Positions 54,968 to 63,760 of a stretch of DNA of 64,000 nucleotides are shown here, piece by piece. The notes beneath the pieces were generated by a model. It worked only from the letters and a program-made list of their open reading frames with translations, did not search any database and had not been told where the DNA came from. Positions within the stretch are counted from its first letter, which is position 1, and each line of letters starts with the position of its first letter. A program made the translations under genes and the position numbers. Source of the stretch: Stieleria neptunia (GTDB lineage Bacteria > Planctomycetota > Planctomycetia > Pirellulales > Pirellulaceae); assembly GCF_007754155.1 (NCBI RefSeq), contig NZ_CP037423.1, forward strand, positions 4,030,001-4,094,000, given 5' to 3'.

Positions 54968-55097
54968 AACGCTGTGAAGCATTTTTTTCCTGTGTTTCTT
55001 TAGGTTTTAGCGGCAGGGCGCGAGCCCTCCGGTTCCGCATCTTCACCAAAATACCGGAGGGCTCGCGCCCTACCGCTACAAAATGCTTCACAGCGTT
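54968..55097. mobile_element. 130-bp palindromic repeat element, copy C
   Basis: The outer ends read AACGCTGTGAAGCATTTTT and its complement AAAATGCTTCACAGCGTT, and the core arms (AGGGCGCGAGCCCTCCGG) and the 25-nt left spacer match copy A. Spans and order are the same as copies A and B. It lies upstream of the BI-1 gene. Confidence 0.85.
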
Positions 55098-55572
55098 GCC
55101 TATCACTGCGTCACTATAGCTCTGCCCGCGTCCGTTTGATGCGCCGTTTGCCGCCGGAAACGCAAAAATGATCTCGCAAACCGAATCAATCGCCCAACAG
55201 GCAACGCCCCTGCAACCGTCACGGTTCCCCAAGTTTGCTCGCCGGATCCGTGGACGACATTGGTGGTCGGCGGTTCAAATAGGCGATGACAACTTCCGCA
55301 TGCTATGGGCAGCGCGCGGTCCACGTGCATCGGGACGTGAGTGTGGTCGGCCGATCCGTGGGACAGGCTTGCGGTCTGTCAGATCCTGTTTAACAGGCGG
55401 GAAGCCCGTTCCACTGAATAAGCGAGCCTTCCAACTGACCTGGCGGTGGCACGTCTGAAGCGGATGTGTCACCCACGTGGACGAAGTCCGCGCGGTCTGC
55501 GTCTCTGGGGGCGCGGCCCTTTCCGACCGAATGTCCATCCCCGGAACAACTTTCACTTTTCGAGACTTCATG
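55098..55572. other. region upstream of the polysaccharide operon with a decayed hairpin
   Basis: No gene is supported. A degenerate relative of the 109-bp element's inner arms lies at 55358-55413 (GTGGGACAGGCTTGCGGTCT on the left and AACAGGCGGGAAGCCCGTTC on the right, partly complementary). A promoter for the polysaccharide operon is expected in the last 150 bp but is not clear. Confidence 0.5.
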
Positions 55573-56565
55573 ATGAGCACTGCTGCAAATTCACCCGGAA
55601 CCTACCTCGTCACCGGTTGCGCGGGCTTCATCGCCAATCGGGTTGCGTCGTTGTTGCTCGAGGCCGGACACCGAGTCGTCGGGGTGGACAACGTCAATGA
55701 CTACTACGACACCTCGCTGAAGGAACACCGACTGAAAAAATTGGAGTCTGATCGATTCAGTTTTCATCGGATCGATATCGAAGACCAAGAGGCGTTGGCC
55801 GGTCTGTTCGACGGCGATGCCTTCGACGCCGTGTTTAACCTTGCTGCCCGGGCGGGGGTCCGATACAGCATGGAGAATCCGCACATCTACCTGACGACCA
55901 ACTCACTGGGCAGCCTGAATCTGCTGCATCAAATGCGGCGGACCGGCGTCGGCAAGTATGTCCTCGCATCGACGTCCTCTCTGTACGCCGGGCAACCGAT
56001 GCCGTTCAGCGAATCGCTGCCGGTCAACACGCCGATCTCCCCCTACGCGGCCAGCAAGAAAGGTGCCGAGGTGATGGCGTACAGCCACCACCATCTGTAT
56101 CAGATCGACGTTTCGATCTGCCGCTACTTCACCGTCTATGGGCCGGCGGGGCGACCGGATATGTCGATTTTTCGATTCATCCGCTGGATCGACGATGGCG
56201 TTCCGATCCAATTATTCGGTGACGGTGAGCAATCCCGCGATTTCACCTATGTCGACGATATCGCCCGGGGAACCATCCTGGCGGCGAAACCTGTGGGATA
56301 CGAAATCATAAATTTGGGCGGGGGTGGGACTCCGGTTTCGCTTAATACCTTGATCGGCATGCTCGAAGATCGGCTCGGCAAAAAAGCGATCATCGAGTAC
56401 CTGCCCTTCCACCAGGCGGACATGATGACCACCAGTGCGGACATCACCAAAGCCGGCGAGCTGCTGGGTTGGAAACCCGAGGTTTCGCTGGAACAAGGAT
56501 TGGACGAATCCGTGAGTTGGTATCAAACGAATAAACCGTGGTCGGAAAAAATCGTTCTGCCATGA
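55573..56565 (+). CDS. NAD-dependent sugar epimerase/dehydratase (UDP-glucuronate epimerase-like)
   Basis: This is a 330-residue extended SDR enzyme. The cofactor motif is TGCAGFIANRV, DNVNDYYD follows at the usual distance, and the catalytic Ser-Ser-Leu-Tyr and Y-A-A-S-K motifs (STSSLYAGQ and SPYAASKKGAEVM) are present. The C-terminal WIDDGVPIQLFGDGEQSRDFTYVDD matches UDP-glucuronate 4-epimerase-like proteins. It probably converts a nucleotide sugar for polysaccharide assembly. The precise substrate is open. The ATG at 55573 begins MSTAANSPGTYLVTG, close to the fold; earlier ATGs would add Arg-rich codons. The next gene starts in its stop codon (ATGA overlap). Confidence 0.8.
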   Translation: MSTAANSPGTYLVTGCAGFIANRVASLLLEAGHRVVGVDNVNDYYDTSLKEHRLKKLESDRFSFHRIDIEDQEALAGLFDGDAFDAVFNLAARAGVRYSMENPHIYLTTNSLGSLNLLHQMRRTGVGKYVLASTSSLYAGQPMPFSESLPVNTPISPYAASKKGAEVMAYSHHHLYQIDVSICRYFTVYGPAGRPDMSIFRFIRWIDDGVPIQLFGDGEQSRDFTYVDDIARGTILAAKPVGYEIINLGGGGTPVSLNTLIGMLEDRLGKKAIIEYLPFHQADMMTTSADITKAGELLGWKPEVSLEQGLDESVSWYQTNKPWSEKIVLP

Positions 56566-57956
56566 TCCCCCCCGACCCGACCGAACTCGTTGAGCCGAAG
56601 CCCACCTTGCCCAATCCCCGTCACCGCATCGTCTTCTTGAATCGGTCGTATTGGCCGGATATCGAAGCGACCGGTCAGTTGCTCTCGGACTTGTGCTGTG
56701 GTCTGTCCCGGCAATTCGATGTGCATGTGGTTTGTGGTCAGCCGAACAGCCCCGAAACGAATAGCCCGTTTTTGCAGGTCGGTGCGGAAGTCCGCGACGG
56801 CGTCACGATCCACCGTCTGGCTCATCACCAATTCGCCAAGAAGAACCCGTTCGGACGCATCCTCAATCTGCTCTCCTTTTTTTATTCCGCCCGTCGCTAC
56901 CTGCGCAAGATCGATTGGGGGGCCGACGTGGTCATCAGTGAGACCGATCCGTTTCTGCTGCCGATCGCGGGCGCGGAATACGCCCGACGGGTCGGTGCCG
57001 AGCATTGTGTTTATCTGCAGGACATTTATCCGGATGTGGCAGAAGCGGTTGGCAAAGTACGTCTGCCGTTGGTCGCACCGTTGTTGCGACGCAAGTTGCG
57101 GGCGGCGTACCGGGATGCCTCGCGGATCATCGTGCTGGGACGCTGCATGCGGAGGCGTCTGACCGGGCCCGGATGGGGAATCCAACGCGACAAAATCGAA
57201 ATCGTTCCCAACTGGTCGGACTGCCAAACCATTGCCCCGATCGATCCATGTGAAAATCAATTTCGAAAGCGTTATGAATTGTCCGACGCGTTCGTGGTCA
57301 TGCATTCCGGCAACATGGGGCTGACCCAGCGTTTGGAGGTGTTGATCAGCGCGGCAGCCGAGCCACACTGGCCGGCTCGGGCGAAACTGGTTCTGGTCGG
57401 CAACGGGGCGTCGCGCGGCAAGTTGCTCGAACACACCGCGCAGTTGAACCTTCCGCCGGGGCGAGTTGAATTCGTCCACTATCAACCGCGTGACCAACTG
57501 ACCGAAAGTTTGTCCGCGGCCAATGTTCACGTCGTCTCGATGCATCAAAGCGTCACCGGTTGTCTGTGCCCGAGCAAGTTGTACGGTATCATGGCTGCGG
57601 GCCGTAGCGTGATTGCGGTCGCCGACCCGCAAACGGATCTATGCCAAATCGTTCGCGAACGCGACATCGGCTGGTGCGTTCCACCGGGATCGCCGAGTGC
57701 GATTGCCGACGCAGTGGCGCAAGCCGAGGCGGAATCGCGTCGCAGTTCCACCAGCGACTTTGTCAACCGCCAGCGCCGATCACGGGACGCGGCGATCCGT
57801 CACTTTGACCGCCCCGTGATCGTCAAGAAATTCTCGCAAATCCTCACCAGCATTCTTTCCGATCACGCCAGCGACCTGACCGATCATCACCTGCACGAAG
57901 CCCCCGTCCCTCAGCATTCCAATGCGTCGGGCTCTGGCATCGCGCTGACCCTCTGA
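56562..57956 (+). CDS. glycosyltransferase family 4, WcaI/WbuB-like
   Basis: This 464-residue GT-B glycosyltransferase probably adds a sugar to a lipid-linked or polysaccharide acceptor at the inner membrane. It starts MIPPDPTELVEPK and has IVFLNRSYWPDIEATGQLLSDLC at the N-terminal domain, VVISETDPFLLPIAGAEYARRVG, VYLQDIYPDVAEAVGKV, a linker MHSGNMGLTQRLEVL, and the C-terminal donor-binding segment including SVTGCLCPSKLYGIMAAGRSVIAVADP (Lys and the Glu-equivalent region). That last part resembles the WcaI subgroup. Start ATG 56562 overlaps the previous stop. The gap to gmd is 50 bp. Confidence 0.85.
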   Translation: MIPPDPTELVEPKPTLPNPRHRIVFLNRSYWPDIEATGQLLSDLCCGLSRQFDVHVVCGQPNSPETNSPFLQVGAEVRDGVTIHRLAHHQFAKKNPFGRILNLLSFFYSARRYLRKIDWGADVVISETDPFLLPIAGAEYARRVGAEHCVYLQDIYPDVAEAVGKVRLPLVAPLLRRKLRAAYRDASRIIVLGRCMRRRLTGPGWGIQRDKIEIVPNWSDCQTIAPIDPCENQFRKRYELSDAFVVMHSGNMGLTQRLEVLISAAAEPHWPARAKLVLVGNGASRGKLLEHTAQLNLPPGRVEFVHYQPRDQLTESLSAANVHVVSMHQSVTGCLCPSKLYGIMAAGRSVIAVADPQTDLCQIVRERDIGWCVPPGSPSAIADAVAQAEAESRRSSTSDFVNRQRRSRDAAIRHFDRPVIVKKFSQILTSILSDHASDLTDHHLHEAPVPQHSNASGSGIALTL

Positions 57957-58006
57957 TTTCTTCAACCCTTTGAATTGCTGACCCTTTGAATTTCAGCGAA
58001 ACACCA

Positions 58007-59008
58007 ATGCCAACGGCACTCATTACCGGTATCACCGGTCAGGACGGGTCTTATTTGACCGAGTTGCTGATCAGCAAGGGCTACACCGTCCATGGAATCG
58101 TGCGGCGTAGCAGCATCACCGCTCGCGGTCGATTGGACCAGCTGTTTCACCAAGAAGACGTCTACAACAAACGGCTGTTCTTGCACTACGCCGACCTGAG
58201 CGACGTGACGACGATCCGTCGCATCCTGCTCAAATCGACTCCGGATGAACTGTATCACTTGGCCGGCCAGAGCCACGTCGGGGCGAGTTTCGAGATCCCC
58301 GAGACGACCTGCGAATTCACCGCCATGGGCACGCTCCGGTTGCTTGAAATCCTCCGGGACTTGGACAAGCAACCTCGATTTGTGCACATCAGCAGTAGCG
58401 AGATCTTCGGCCGTCCCGACCAATCTCCGCAGAACGAAACCACGCCGATGCGTCCGGTCACGCCTTACGGGGTTGCCAAGGCGTTCGCGACTCAAATGGT
58501 CACGCTGTATCGAGAATCTTTCGGTTTGTTTGCCTGCAACGCGATCTGTTACAACCACGAATCGCCCCGTCGTGGTGAGTCGTTTGTGACCCGCAAGATC
58601 ACGCGTGCCGCCGCCGCGATTTCGATGGGGCTGGAAAAAACACTTTCGCTCGGATCGCTCGATGGGCGCCGTGACTGGGGATACGCCCCCGAGTACGTCG
58701 AAGCGATGTGGCGGATGTTACAGCAACCCGCCGCGGATGACTTTGTCGTTGCGACGGGAACCGCGCACAGTGTCAAAGATTTTTTGGCGGCGTCGTTTGA
58801 TGCGGTCGGATTGGACTGGGAAGACTTTGTGACCCAAGACCCCCGCTACATGCGTCCCAGTGAAGGGACGCATCTGGTCGGCGATCCCGGCCGGGCATCG
58901 AAGTCGCTTCAGTGGACGGCTGAAACCCGGCTCCCCCGACTCGCCGAAATCATGGTCCAGTCCGATTTGGACGCGCTCTTAGCGTCGCGTCAACGTGCCG
59001 ACTCCTGA
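58007..59008 (+). CDS. gmd: GDP-mannose 4,6-dehydratase
   Basis: This 333-residue SDR enzyme converts GDP-mannose to GDP-4-keto-6-deoxy-mannose, a precursor of fucose and rhamnose-type sugars. The N terminus MPTALITGITGQDGSYLTELL is the GMD-type Rossmann motif, followed by VHGIVRRSS. The active site shows SSSEIFGRPD (Ser/Glu) and YGVAK (Tyr/Lys). The diagnostic CYNHESPRRGESFVTRKITRAAA is well conserved, and DWGYAPEYVEAMW is the family C-terminal element. The ATG at 58007 starts at this motif. The O-antigen ligase gene begins 5 bp after the stop. The follow-up reductase (fcl or rmd) is not in the window and may lie beyond the right edge. Confidence 0.95.
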   Translation: MPTALITGITGQDGSYLTELLISKGYTVHGIVRRSSITARGRLDQLFHQEDVYNKRLFLHYADLSDVTTIRRILLKSTPDELYHLAGQSHVGASFEIPETTCEFTAMGTLRLLEILRDLDKQPRFVHISSSEIFGRPDQSPQNETTPMRPVTPYGVAKAFATQMVTLYRESFGLFACNAICYNHESPRRGESFVTRKITRAAAAISMGLEKTLSLGSLDGRRDWGYAPEYVEAMWRMLQQPAADDFVVATGTAHSVKDFLAASFDAVGLDWEDFVTQDPRYMRPSEGTHLVGDPGRASKSLQWTAETRLPRLAEIMVQSDLDALLASRQRADS

Positions 59009-59013
59009 GCCGA

Positions 59014-61512
59014 TTGTCTTCGCGCCAACGTCTTTCCGAATTGCTGTACTGGATCGCTGCGTTGACATTCGGGATCGCCCCCGCGATGTTGGCCAGCGAT
59101 TTCGGCGGCATCTTGCCATGGACCAAGTACACATCCGCGGTCGCCTTGACCCTGGCCTGCTTGATCGCCCTGCTGGCCCGATCGCTTTCGGTCGGCTGCG
59201 CGGGCGAAATTCGCTTGCCCTCCAAGGCGTTTGCGGTGACGGGTTTGTTGTTGATTTTGATGGCCGCTGCAGCGTTGCAAACCGTGCCGCTGCCGGCGCG
59301 TCTGGTGGCCGGGTTGAGCCCCGCCAGTTATTCCGCGTTTGTGATTTGGGCAGGCGGGATCGTTGCGGTCGATCCCTCTCAATCCCTCCCGATCTCGATC
59401 GCCGCCTTCGATTCCAGACACGCGATCGCCAACCTTTCGATCGCCACGCTGGTCTCGTTTTTTGCGGCTTTGGTGTTTCACGATCGAGCGCGAACGACTG
59501 GGTTGCTCTCGACGATTGCCTTGGCTGCCTGCTCGGTCACCCTGATCGGCCTTGCCCGCAAACTGTTTCCCGAGTTTCAGCTGTGGAGCTTTCGCAGTGG
59601 GGGCGAAGGGGCACCGTTTGGAACGTTTCTGAATCGAAACAACGCGGCGCTGGCGATCAATGTGGGGATCGCATCGGCACTGGGCTTGGTCGTCTATCGC
59701 GGCACGGCACTCTCGCACCAAGGCGACGGGGACGAGTCGTCGGAGCGTCAAACGGGACGCAAAACGTTCCGTTCAACCTGGCTGTGCGATGGGATGTTGT
59801 TGACGGGCCTCATTTCCCTGTGCGTCGGTCTGGTCGGTTTGATCGGCTGTGGATCGCGTGGCGGACTGTTGTCGATGTTGGTCGCCGGCACGGCCACGCT
59901 GGTCCTGACTCGCGGGAACAAAGTGCGGCTGGGCGGGGTGGTGGCCGCAACCGCGGCGGTGGTGTTGACGGTCGTCGTGTTGTTGCGCGCCGGAACGATC
60001 GGAAATCAGCCGCTCCGCGAAGACACGTTCCAGCAGATCGGTTCGACCGTCTCGCGGGGCAGCGATCGTTTGTCGACCGACACCCGGCTTGCCCATTGGC
60101 CGGACGGATTTCGCACGGCGATCAAACATTTTCCCGGTGGCAGCGGGTTGGCGTCGTACGGTTACGCGTATCTGCCGTGGCAGCAGACCAGTCCGTGGCG
60201 TCACTGTTTGCACGCCGACAACTTGTGGTTGGAGATGTTTGTCGAACTCGGCCTGGCCGGTCTCGTCCTGACGGGATGGGGCGCCGTGCTGATGACGCGC
60301 GGCCTGAGACGTTTGTACGCTTCGACCGATCCGCTCGACCAAGGGCTTTGGGTTTCCGGCTGTTATCTTTGCTTCGTGATCGCCATCAGCCAGACCTTCG
60401 ACTTCGGGCTGATTTTGCCGGCAAACCTGATTGCGGTCGTCCTGCTCTTGTCCGGGATCGTCGCGCGAGCATCGACGGTGGTGTCGGCCGCGAGCGAAGG
60501 CGAGCATGCGACGCCGGGCACCAGCGGCAAGCCCAAACTAAAACTGCTGCGGCAAGGTTCCTGGTGGCGGTCACCCGGGGTCCTGCGAGAACGCGTCTTT
60601 CAGTTCGCCGGTGCGGCAGGCCTGTTGGTGATCGCCGCGTTCGCCATCGATCGACTTCGGTTGGACAACCTTGTCGACTTCGCCGTCCGTACCGCCGATG
60701 CCGAACTTCCGCAGCATCGGACGGACCCGCAGTGGCTGGATCGATTCGCCGGCGAGACCCGAACACTCGCCGCGCAACACCCACACCCGGATTTGTTGGA
60801 CGTTCTCACCCGGCTGGATTTCCAACGCGGTCGGCTGTTGGAACTGACCCTGATGAATGTCGGGCGAATCCCGCAAGCTCACCAAGCGGCGCTCTACTCG
60901 GCGACGTCACGCGGACGCCGACGACTGGGATGGCGGGCGTCCGATCCCGCCCTTTCTCGGCATGTGACCGATGCCGGAAACCCGATCGCCCCGTTGCCAT
61001 TGGATTCGCAATTGCGTTCGCCGGACTCGCCCTACGCCGAAGCGTTGCGATCGGCCGAAGCGTCACTGCTGCAGCGACCGCTGGCCATGCCGCCGCGTAT
61101 CGATCAAGTCTATCTCGAATTTATGCACCGATCGCCCGACCGCAGCAGATTGGCGATCCGTCAATCCGCTGCACTGTTTCGCAACAACCCCGAGTTGCAA
61201 CTTCGTTTCGGGGCGTTGGCGGCCAACCATGGTGATTATGAAACCGCGACCCAAACCTGGCGCCGCGCCGCGACGCTGGACGAACGCATGATCCCCCGCG
61301 TGTTGGGGCGTTCACGCCGGTTCCCCGATTTTCCCGTCGGGGACCTGGTCCCTGAATCGTCGCAGGGAGCCCTGAAAACAGACCCGAACGCAGACCCGTT
61401 GTCGGGTGCAGCCGACGGATCCGGGCCGCTTCCTCCATCGGCTTTCTGGAACACATCACGCATTCTCACCACCCTCGATTCCTCTCCAAACCGAAACCCG
61501 AAAAGGTCATGA
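59014..61512 (+). CDS. O-antigen ligase/polymerase-type membrane protein with TPR-like tail
   Basis: This is an 832-residue membrane protein of the WaaL/Wzy superfamily. It has about 10-12 hydrophobic segments in the first 500 residues (for example LLYWIAALTFGIAPAMLASD, LIALLARSLSVGC, AFVIWAGGIVAVDP, LVSFFAALVFH, LISLCVGLVGLIGCGSRGGL, VVLTVVVLLRAGTIG, GCYLCFVIAISQTFDFGLIL). A large periplasmic-like loop holds SGLASYGYAYLPWQQ, followed by HADNLWLEMFVELG, the Wzy_C-like region. The last 280 residues are soluble, with TPR-like repeats near the end (ALFRNNPELQLRFGALAANH and GDYETATQTWRRAATLDERM). It starts at TTG. It probably joins or polymerises glycans. Confidence 0.85.
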   Translation: MSSRQRLSELLYWIAALTFGIAPAMLASDFGGILPWTKYTSAVALTLACLIALLARSLSVGCAGEIRLPSKAFAVTGLLLILMAAAALQTVPLPARLVAGLSPASYSAFVIWAGGIVAVDPSQSLPISIAAFDSRHAIANLSIATLVSFFAALVFHDRARTTGLLSTIALAACSVTLIGLARKLFPEFQLWSFRSGGEGAPFGTFLNRNNAALAINVGIASALGLVVYRGTALSHQGDGDESSERQTGRKTFRSTWLCDGMLLTGLISLCVGLVGLIGCGSRGGLLSMLVAGTATLVLTRGNKVRLGGVVAATAAVVLTVVVLLRAGTIGNQPLREDTFQQIGSTVSRGSDRLSTDTRLAHWPDGFRTAIKHFPGGSGLASYGYAYLPWQQTSPWRHCLHADNLWLEMFVELGLAGLVLTGWGAVLMTRGLRRLYASTDPLDQGLWVSGCYLCFVIAISQTFDFGLILPANLIAVVLLLSGIVARASTVVSAASEGEHATPGTSGKPKLKLLRQGSWWRSPGVLRERVFQFAGAAGLLVIAAFAIDRLRLDNLVDFAVRTADAELPQHRTDPQWLDRFAGETRTLAAQHPHPDLLDVLTRLDFQRGRLLELTLMNVGRIPQAHQAALYSATSRGRRRLGWRASDPALSRHVTDAGNPIAPLPLDSQLRSPDSPYAEALRSAEASLLQRPLAMPPRIDQVYLEFMHRSPDRSRLAIRQSAALFRNNPELQLRFGALAANHGDYETATQTWRRAATLDERMIPRVLGRSRRFPDFPVGDLVPESSQGALKTDPNADPLSGAADGSGPLPPSAFWNTSRILTTLDSSPNRNPKRS

Positions 61513-62582
61513 AAATATTATCCGTCGTCGGAGCACGTCCCAACTTTATGAAGATCGCGCCGATCATGCGTGCACTGGACAGCTACGGCGACCGGGTGCA
61601 GCAGACCCTGGTGCACACCGGTCAGCACTTCGACGAAAAAATGTCGGACGTTTTTTTTCGTGAACTCGAACTTCCCAAACCCCACGAACACTTGGGGGTG
61701 TCCGGAGGGTCACATGCCGCTCAGACGGCGCGGATCATGTTGGAGTTTGAACCGGTGATCTTGAAACATCGGCCGGACTGGTTGGTCGTTGTCGGAGACG
61801 TCAATTCGACGGTGGCCTGTTCCTTGGTGGCATCGAAGATCGGCGTTCCGATCGCCCACGTCGAAGCGGGCTTGCGTTCGCGTGACAACACGATGCCGGA
61901 AGAGATCAATCGCAAGATCACCGACGCGATTTCGGATCTGCTGTTGACGCCCTCGCCCGATGGCGATGCCAACTTGATTGCCGAAGGCGTTTCACCGGAC
62001 CGAATCCACTGCGTCGGCAACGTGATGATCGACTCGTTGATCCGTGCGTTGCCCAAGATCGAACAGAGCGAGATCTTGACGACCTTGGGACTGACCGCCG
62101 GCGAGTTCGTGTTGGCAACCCTGCACCGGCCCAGCAACGTCGACGATCCCGCGATGCTGGCCGAGTTGATCGCGGCGCTCAACGAAGTCTCGCAAACGCT
62201 ACCGATCGTGTTCCCGGTGCATCCCAGAACCCGGGCGCGATTGGAAACGGAGAACATCACCGTCGCCGACGCCATCAACATGGTAGACCCACTCGGTTAC
62301 TTTGATTTCATGTCGTTGATGAAATCGGCAAACGTCGTCATGACCGACTCCGGCGGCGTCCAAGAAGAAACGACCTACCTGGGCGTGACCTGTCTGACGG
62401 TTCGGCCGAACACCGAACGCCCGATCACGATCGATGAAGGCACCAACCGCCTGGTCGAGCCCGGAAAAGACACGCTGCTGGCAGCGTGGAAAGAAGTCGA
62501 AGCCCACCCGCCGGCACGCCGATGCCCCAAACTCTGGGACGGCAAAGCAGCCGAACGAATCGCCAAGAGACTACTGGGATAA
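61509..62582 (+). CDS. wecB: UDP-N-acetylglucosamine 2-epimerase
   Basis: This 357-residue non-hydrolysing epimerase interconverts UDP-GlcNAc and UDP-ManNAc. The N-terminal VVGARPNFMKIAPIMRAL holds the Arg and the conserved Asn-Phe, and QTLVHTGQHFDEKMSDVFF with the family His follows. DWLVVVGDVNSTVACSLVAS, HVEAGLRSRDNTMPEEINR and the C-terminal VMTDSGGVQEETTYLGVTCLTVRPNTERP, with Ser and the Glu pair, are classic. The start overlaps the previous stop by ATGA. Its product feeds ManNAc-containing polysaccharide, and the next gene (glycosyltransferase) starts in its stop codon. Confidence 0.95.
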   Translation: MKILSVVGARPNFMKIAPIMRALDSYGDRVQQTLVHTGQHFDEKMSDVFFRELELPKPHEHLGVSGGSHAAQTARIMLEFEPVILKHRPDWLVVVGDVNSTVACSLVASKIGVPIAHVEAGLRSRDNTMPEEINRKITDAISDLLLTPSPDGDANLIAEGVSPDRIHCVGNVMIDSLIRALPKIEQSEILTTLGLTAGEFVLATLHRPSNVDDPAMLAELIAALNEVSQTLPIVFPVHPRTRARLETENITVADAINMVDPLGYFDFMSLMKSANVVMTDSGGVQEETTYLGVTCLTVRPNTERPITIDEGTNRLVEPGKDTLLAAWKEVEAHPPARRCPKLWDGKAAERIAKRLLG

Positions 62583-63760
62583 TGCGTCTCCTCGTCAACA
62601 CGCTTCCGATCGGGTCCATGAGCGGCAATCACGTCGTTTATGGTTTCCTGGATCCATACTCCGCAGCCACACTGCCGGATCACGATTTGGTCATTGTCCA
62701 CTATGAGGACAATCCTCCGCCCGCAGAGATCGTTGAACGTGGCGCGACGACGATTCCCGTTTCACTGCGTTACAAAAACTGGGCCCAACGGTTGTTTTGG
62801 GAAACGATACGACTGCCCGGTGTGATCCGCGGTGCAGGCGCCGATGTGGTTCTGACCGTCTCGGGTGCCCTCACACCCCGATGTCCTGTCCCCCAAGTCG
62901 TTCTGTGCCAAAATCCTTGGTGCTATCGTCCTGTCGTACACCGGAATTGGAAAGAACGACTCAAGGCAAGACTGCAGCGTGTTGGATACTCAAACGCATA
63001 TCAAAACGCCGCGATGATGATCTACATCTCAGGCCATCTGCGTGAGCTTTATCGATCGGATAATCGGCGGAAAAAAGAGTGCCGCAGTGAGATCGCTTAC
63101 GTCGGCCTGAATGAAAACACGTATCAAGCCGCAAAGCAGCACGCGGACTTGCCACGAGACCCCTACTCGATCCTGTCCGTTTCCGCGATGGCGGCTTGGA
63201 AAGGAGCCCACACGCTCGTCGATGCCGTGTCGATCCTGAGACAACGAGACATCCCGGCAAAATTGCGGCTCGTCGGACCTTGGCCCGACGCCGACTATGA
63301 AACGAGAGTTCGAAATCAGGTCGCTCGACTGCAACTTGACAACGCGGTCGAGATTCTGGGGCGTGTCAGTGACGATGAGCTCCATCGGCAATACGCAATC
63401 AACAAAGTCTACGCGTTAGCCAGTCACTGTGAATCGTTCGGGATTCCCGCTGCCGAGGCCATGGCATTCGGGACACCTGTTGTCAGCACCGACTGCTGTG
63501 CGATTTCAGAAATCTGTGAGCCCGCCGGATTGTTCGGCCCCGTCGAAGATCCCCGGTGGACGGCCGACGCGTTGCAGACAGCTCTCACCGACGACGACCA
63601 GTGGCAAGCCTGGTCGAAAGCCGCTTCCTGCAGAGCTCAAACCTTGAATTGGGATCGATGTGCCGAAGCGTTCAAGCTGATCCCACAACTGGCCGACGTG
63701 CCTCCCTCCTCGGTGTACAGCCCGAGCCCTGCATCACCTTCCGAACAAAACGCCTCTTGA
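62582..63760 (+). CDS. glycosyltransferase (GT4-like) of the polysaccharide operon
   Basis: This is a 392-residue GT-B glycosyltransferase. Its N-terminal domain begins MRLLVNTLPIGSMSGNHVVYGFL. The C-terminal domain has YSILSVSAMAAWKGAHTLVDAVSIL, LRLVGPWPDADYETRVRNQVA, VEILGRVSDDELHRQYAINKVYALASHCESFGIPAAEAMAFGTPVVSTDCCAISEI, which contains the EX7E-like motif ESFGIPAAE (Glu and Glu). This is the GT4/GT1 donor-binding part. It overlaps wecB (1 base) and the next gene (TGATG). The acceptor and donor sugars are unknown. It lies in the ManNAc/6-deoxy-sugar operon. Confidence 0.85.
   Translation: MRLLVNTLPIGSMSGNHVVYGFLDPYSAATLPDHDLVIVHYEDNPPPAEIVERGATTIPVSLRYKNWAQRLFWETIRLPGVIRGAGADVVLTVSGALTPRCPVPQVVLCQNPWCYRPVVHRNWKERLKARLQRVGYSNAYQNAAMMIYISGHLRELYRSDNRRKKECRSEIAYVGLNENTYQAAKQHADLPRDPYSILSVSAMAAWKGAHTLVDAVSILRQRDIPAKLRLVGPWPDADYETRVRNQVARLQLDNAVEILGRVSDDELHRQYAINKVYALASHCESFGIPAAEAMAFGTPVVSTDCCAISEICEPAGLFGPVEDPRWTADALQTALTDDDQWQAWSKAASCRAQTLNWDRCAEAFKLIPQLADVPPSSVYSPSPASPSEQNAS

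Noticed and set aside
58995..61235. A 746-codon plus-strand frame overlapping the O-antigen ligase gene
   Set aside because: The frame starting at 59014 encodes the membrane helices and the Wzy_C-like region, whereas the overlapping frame is Arg-rich and without motifs.
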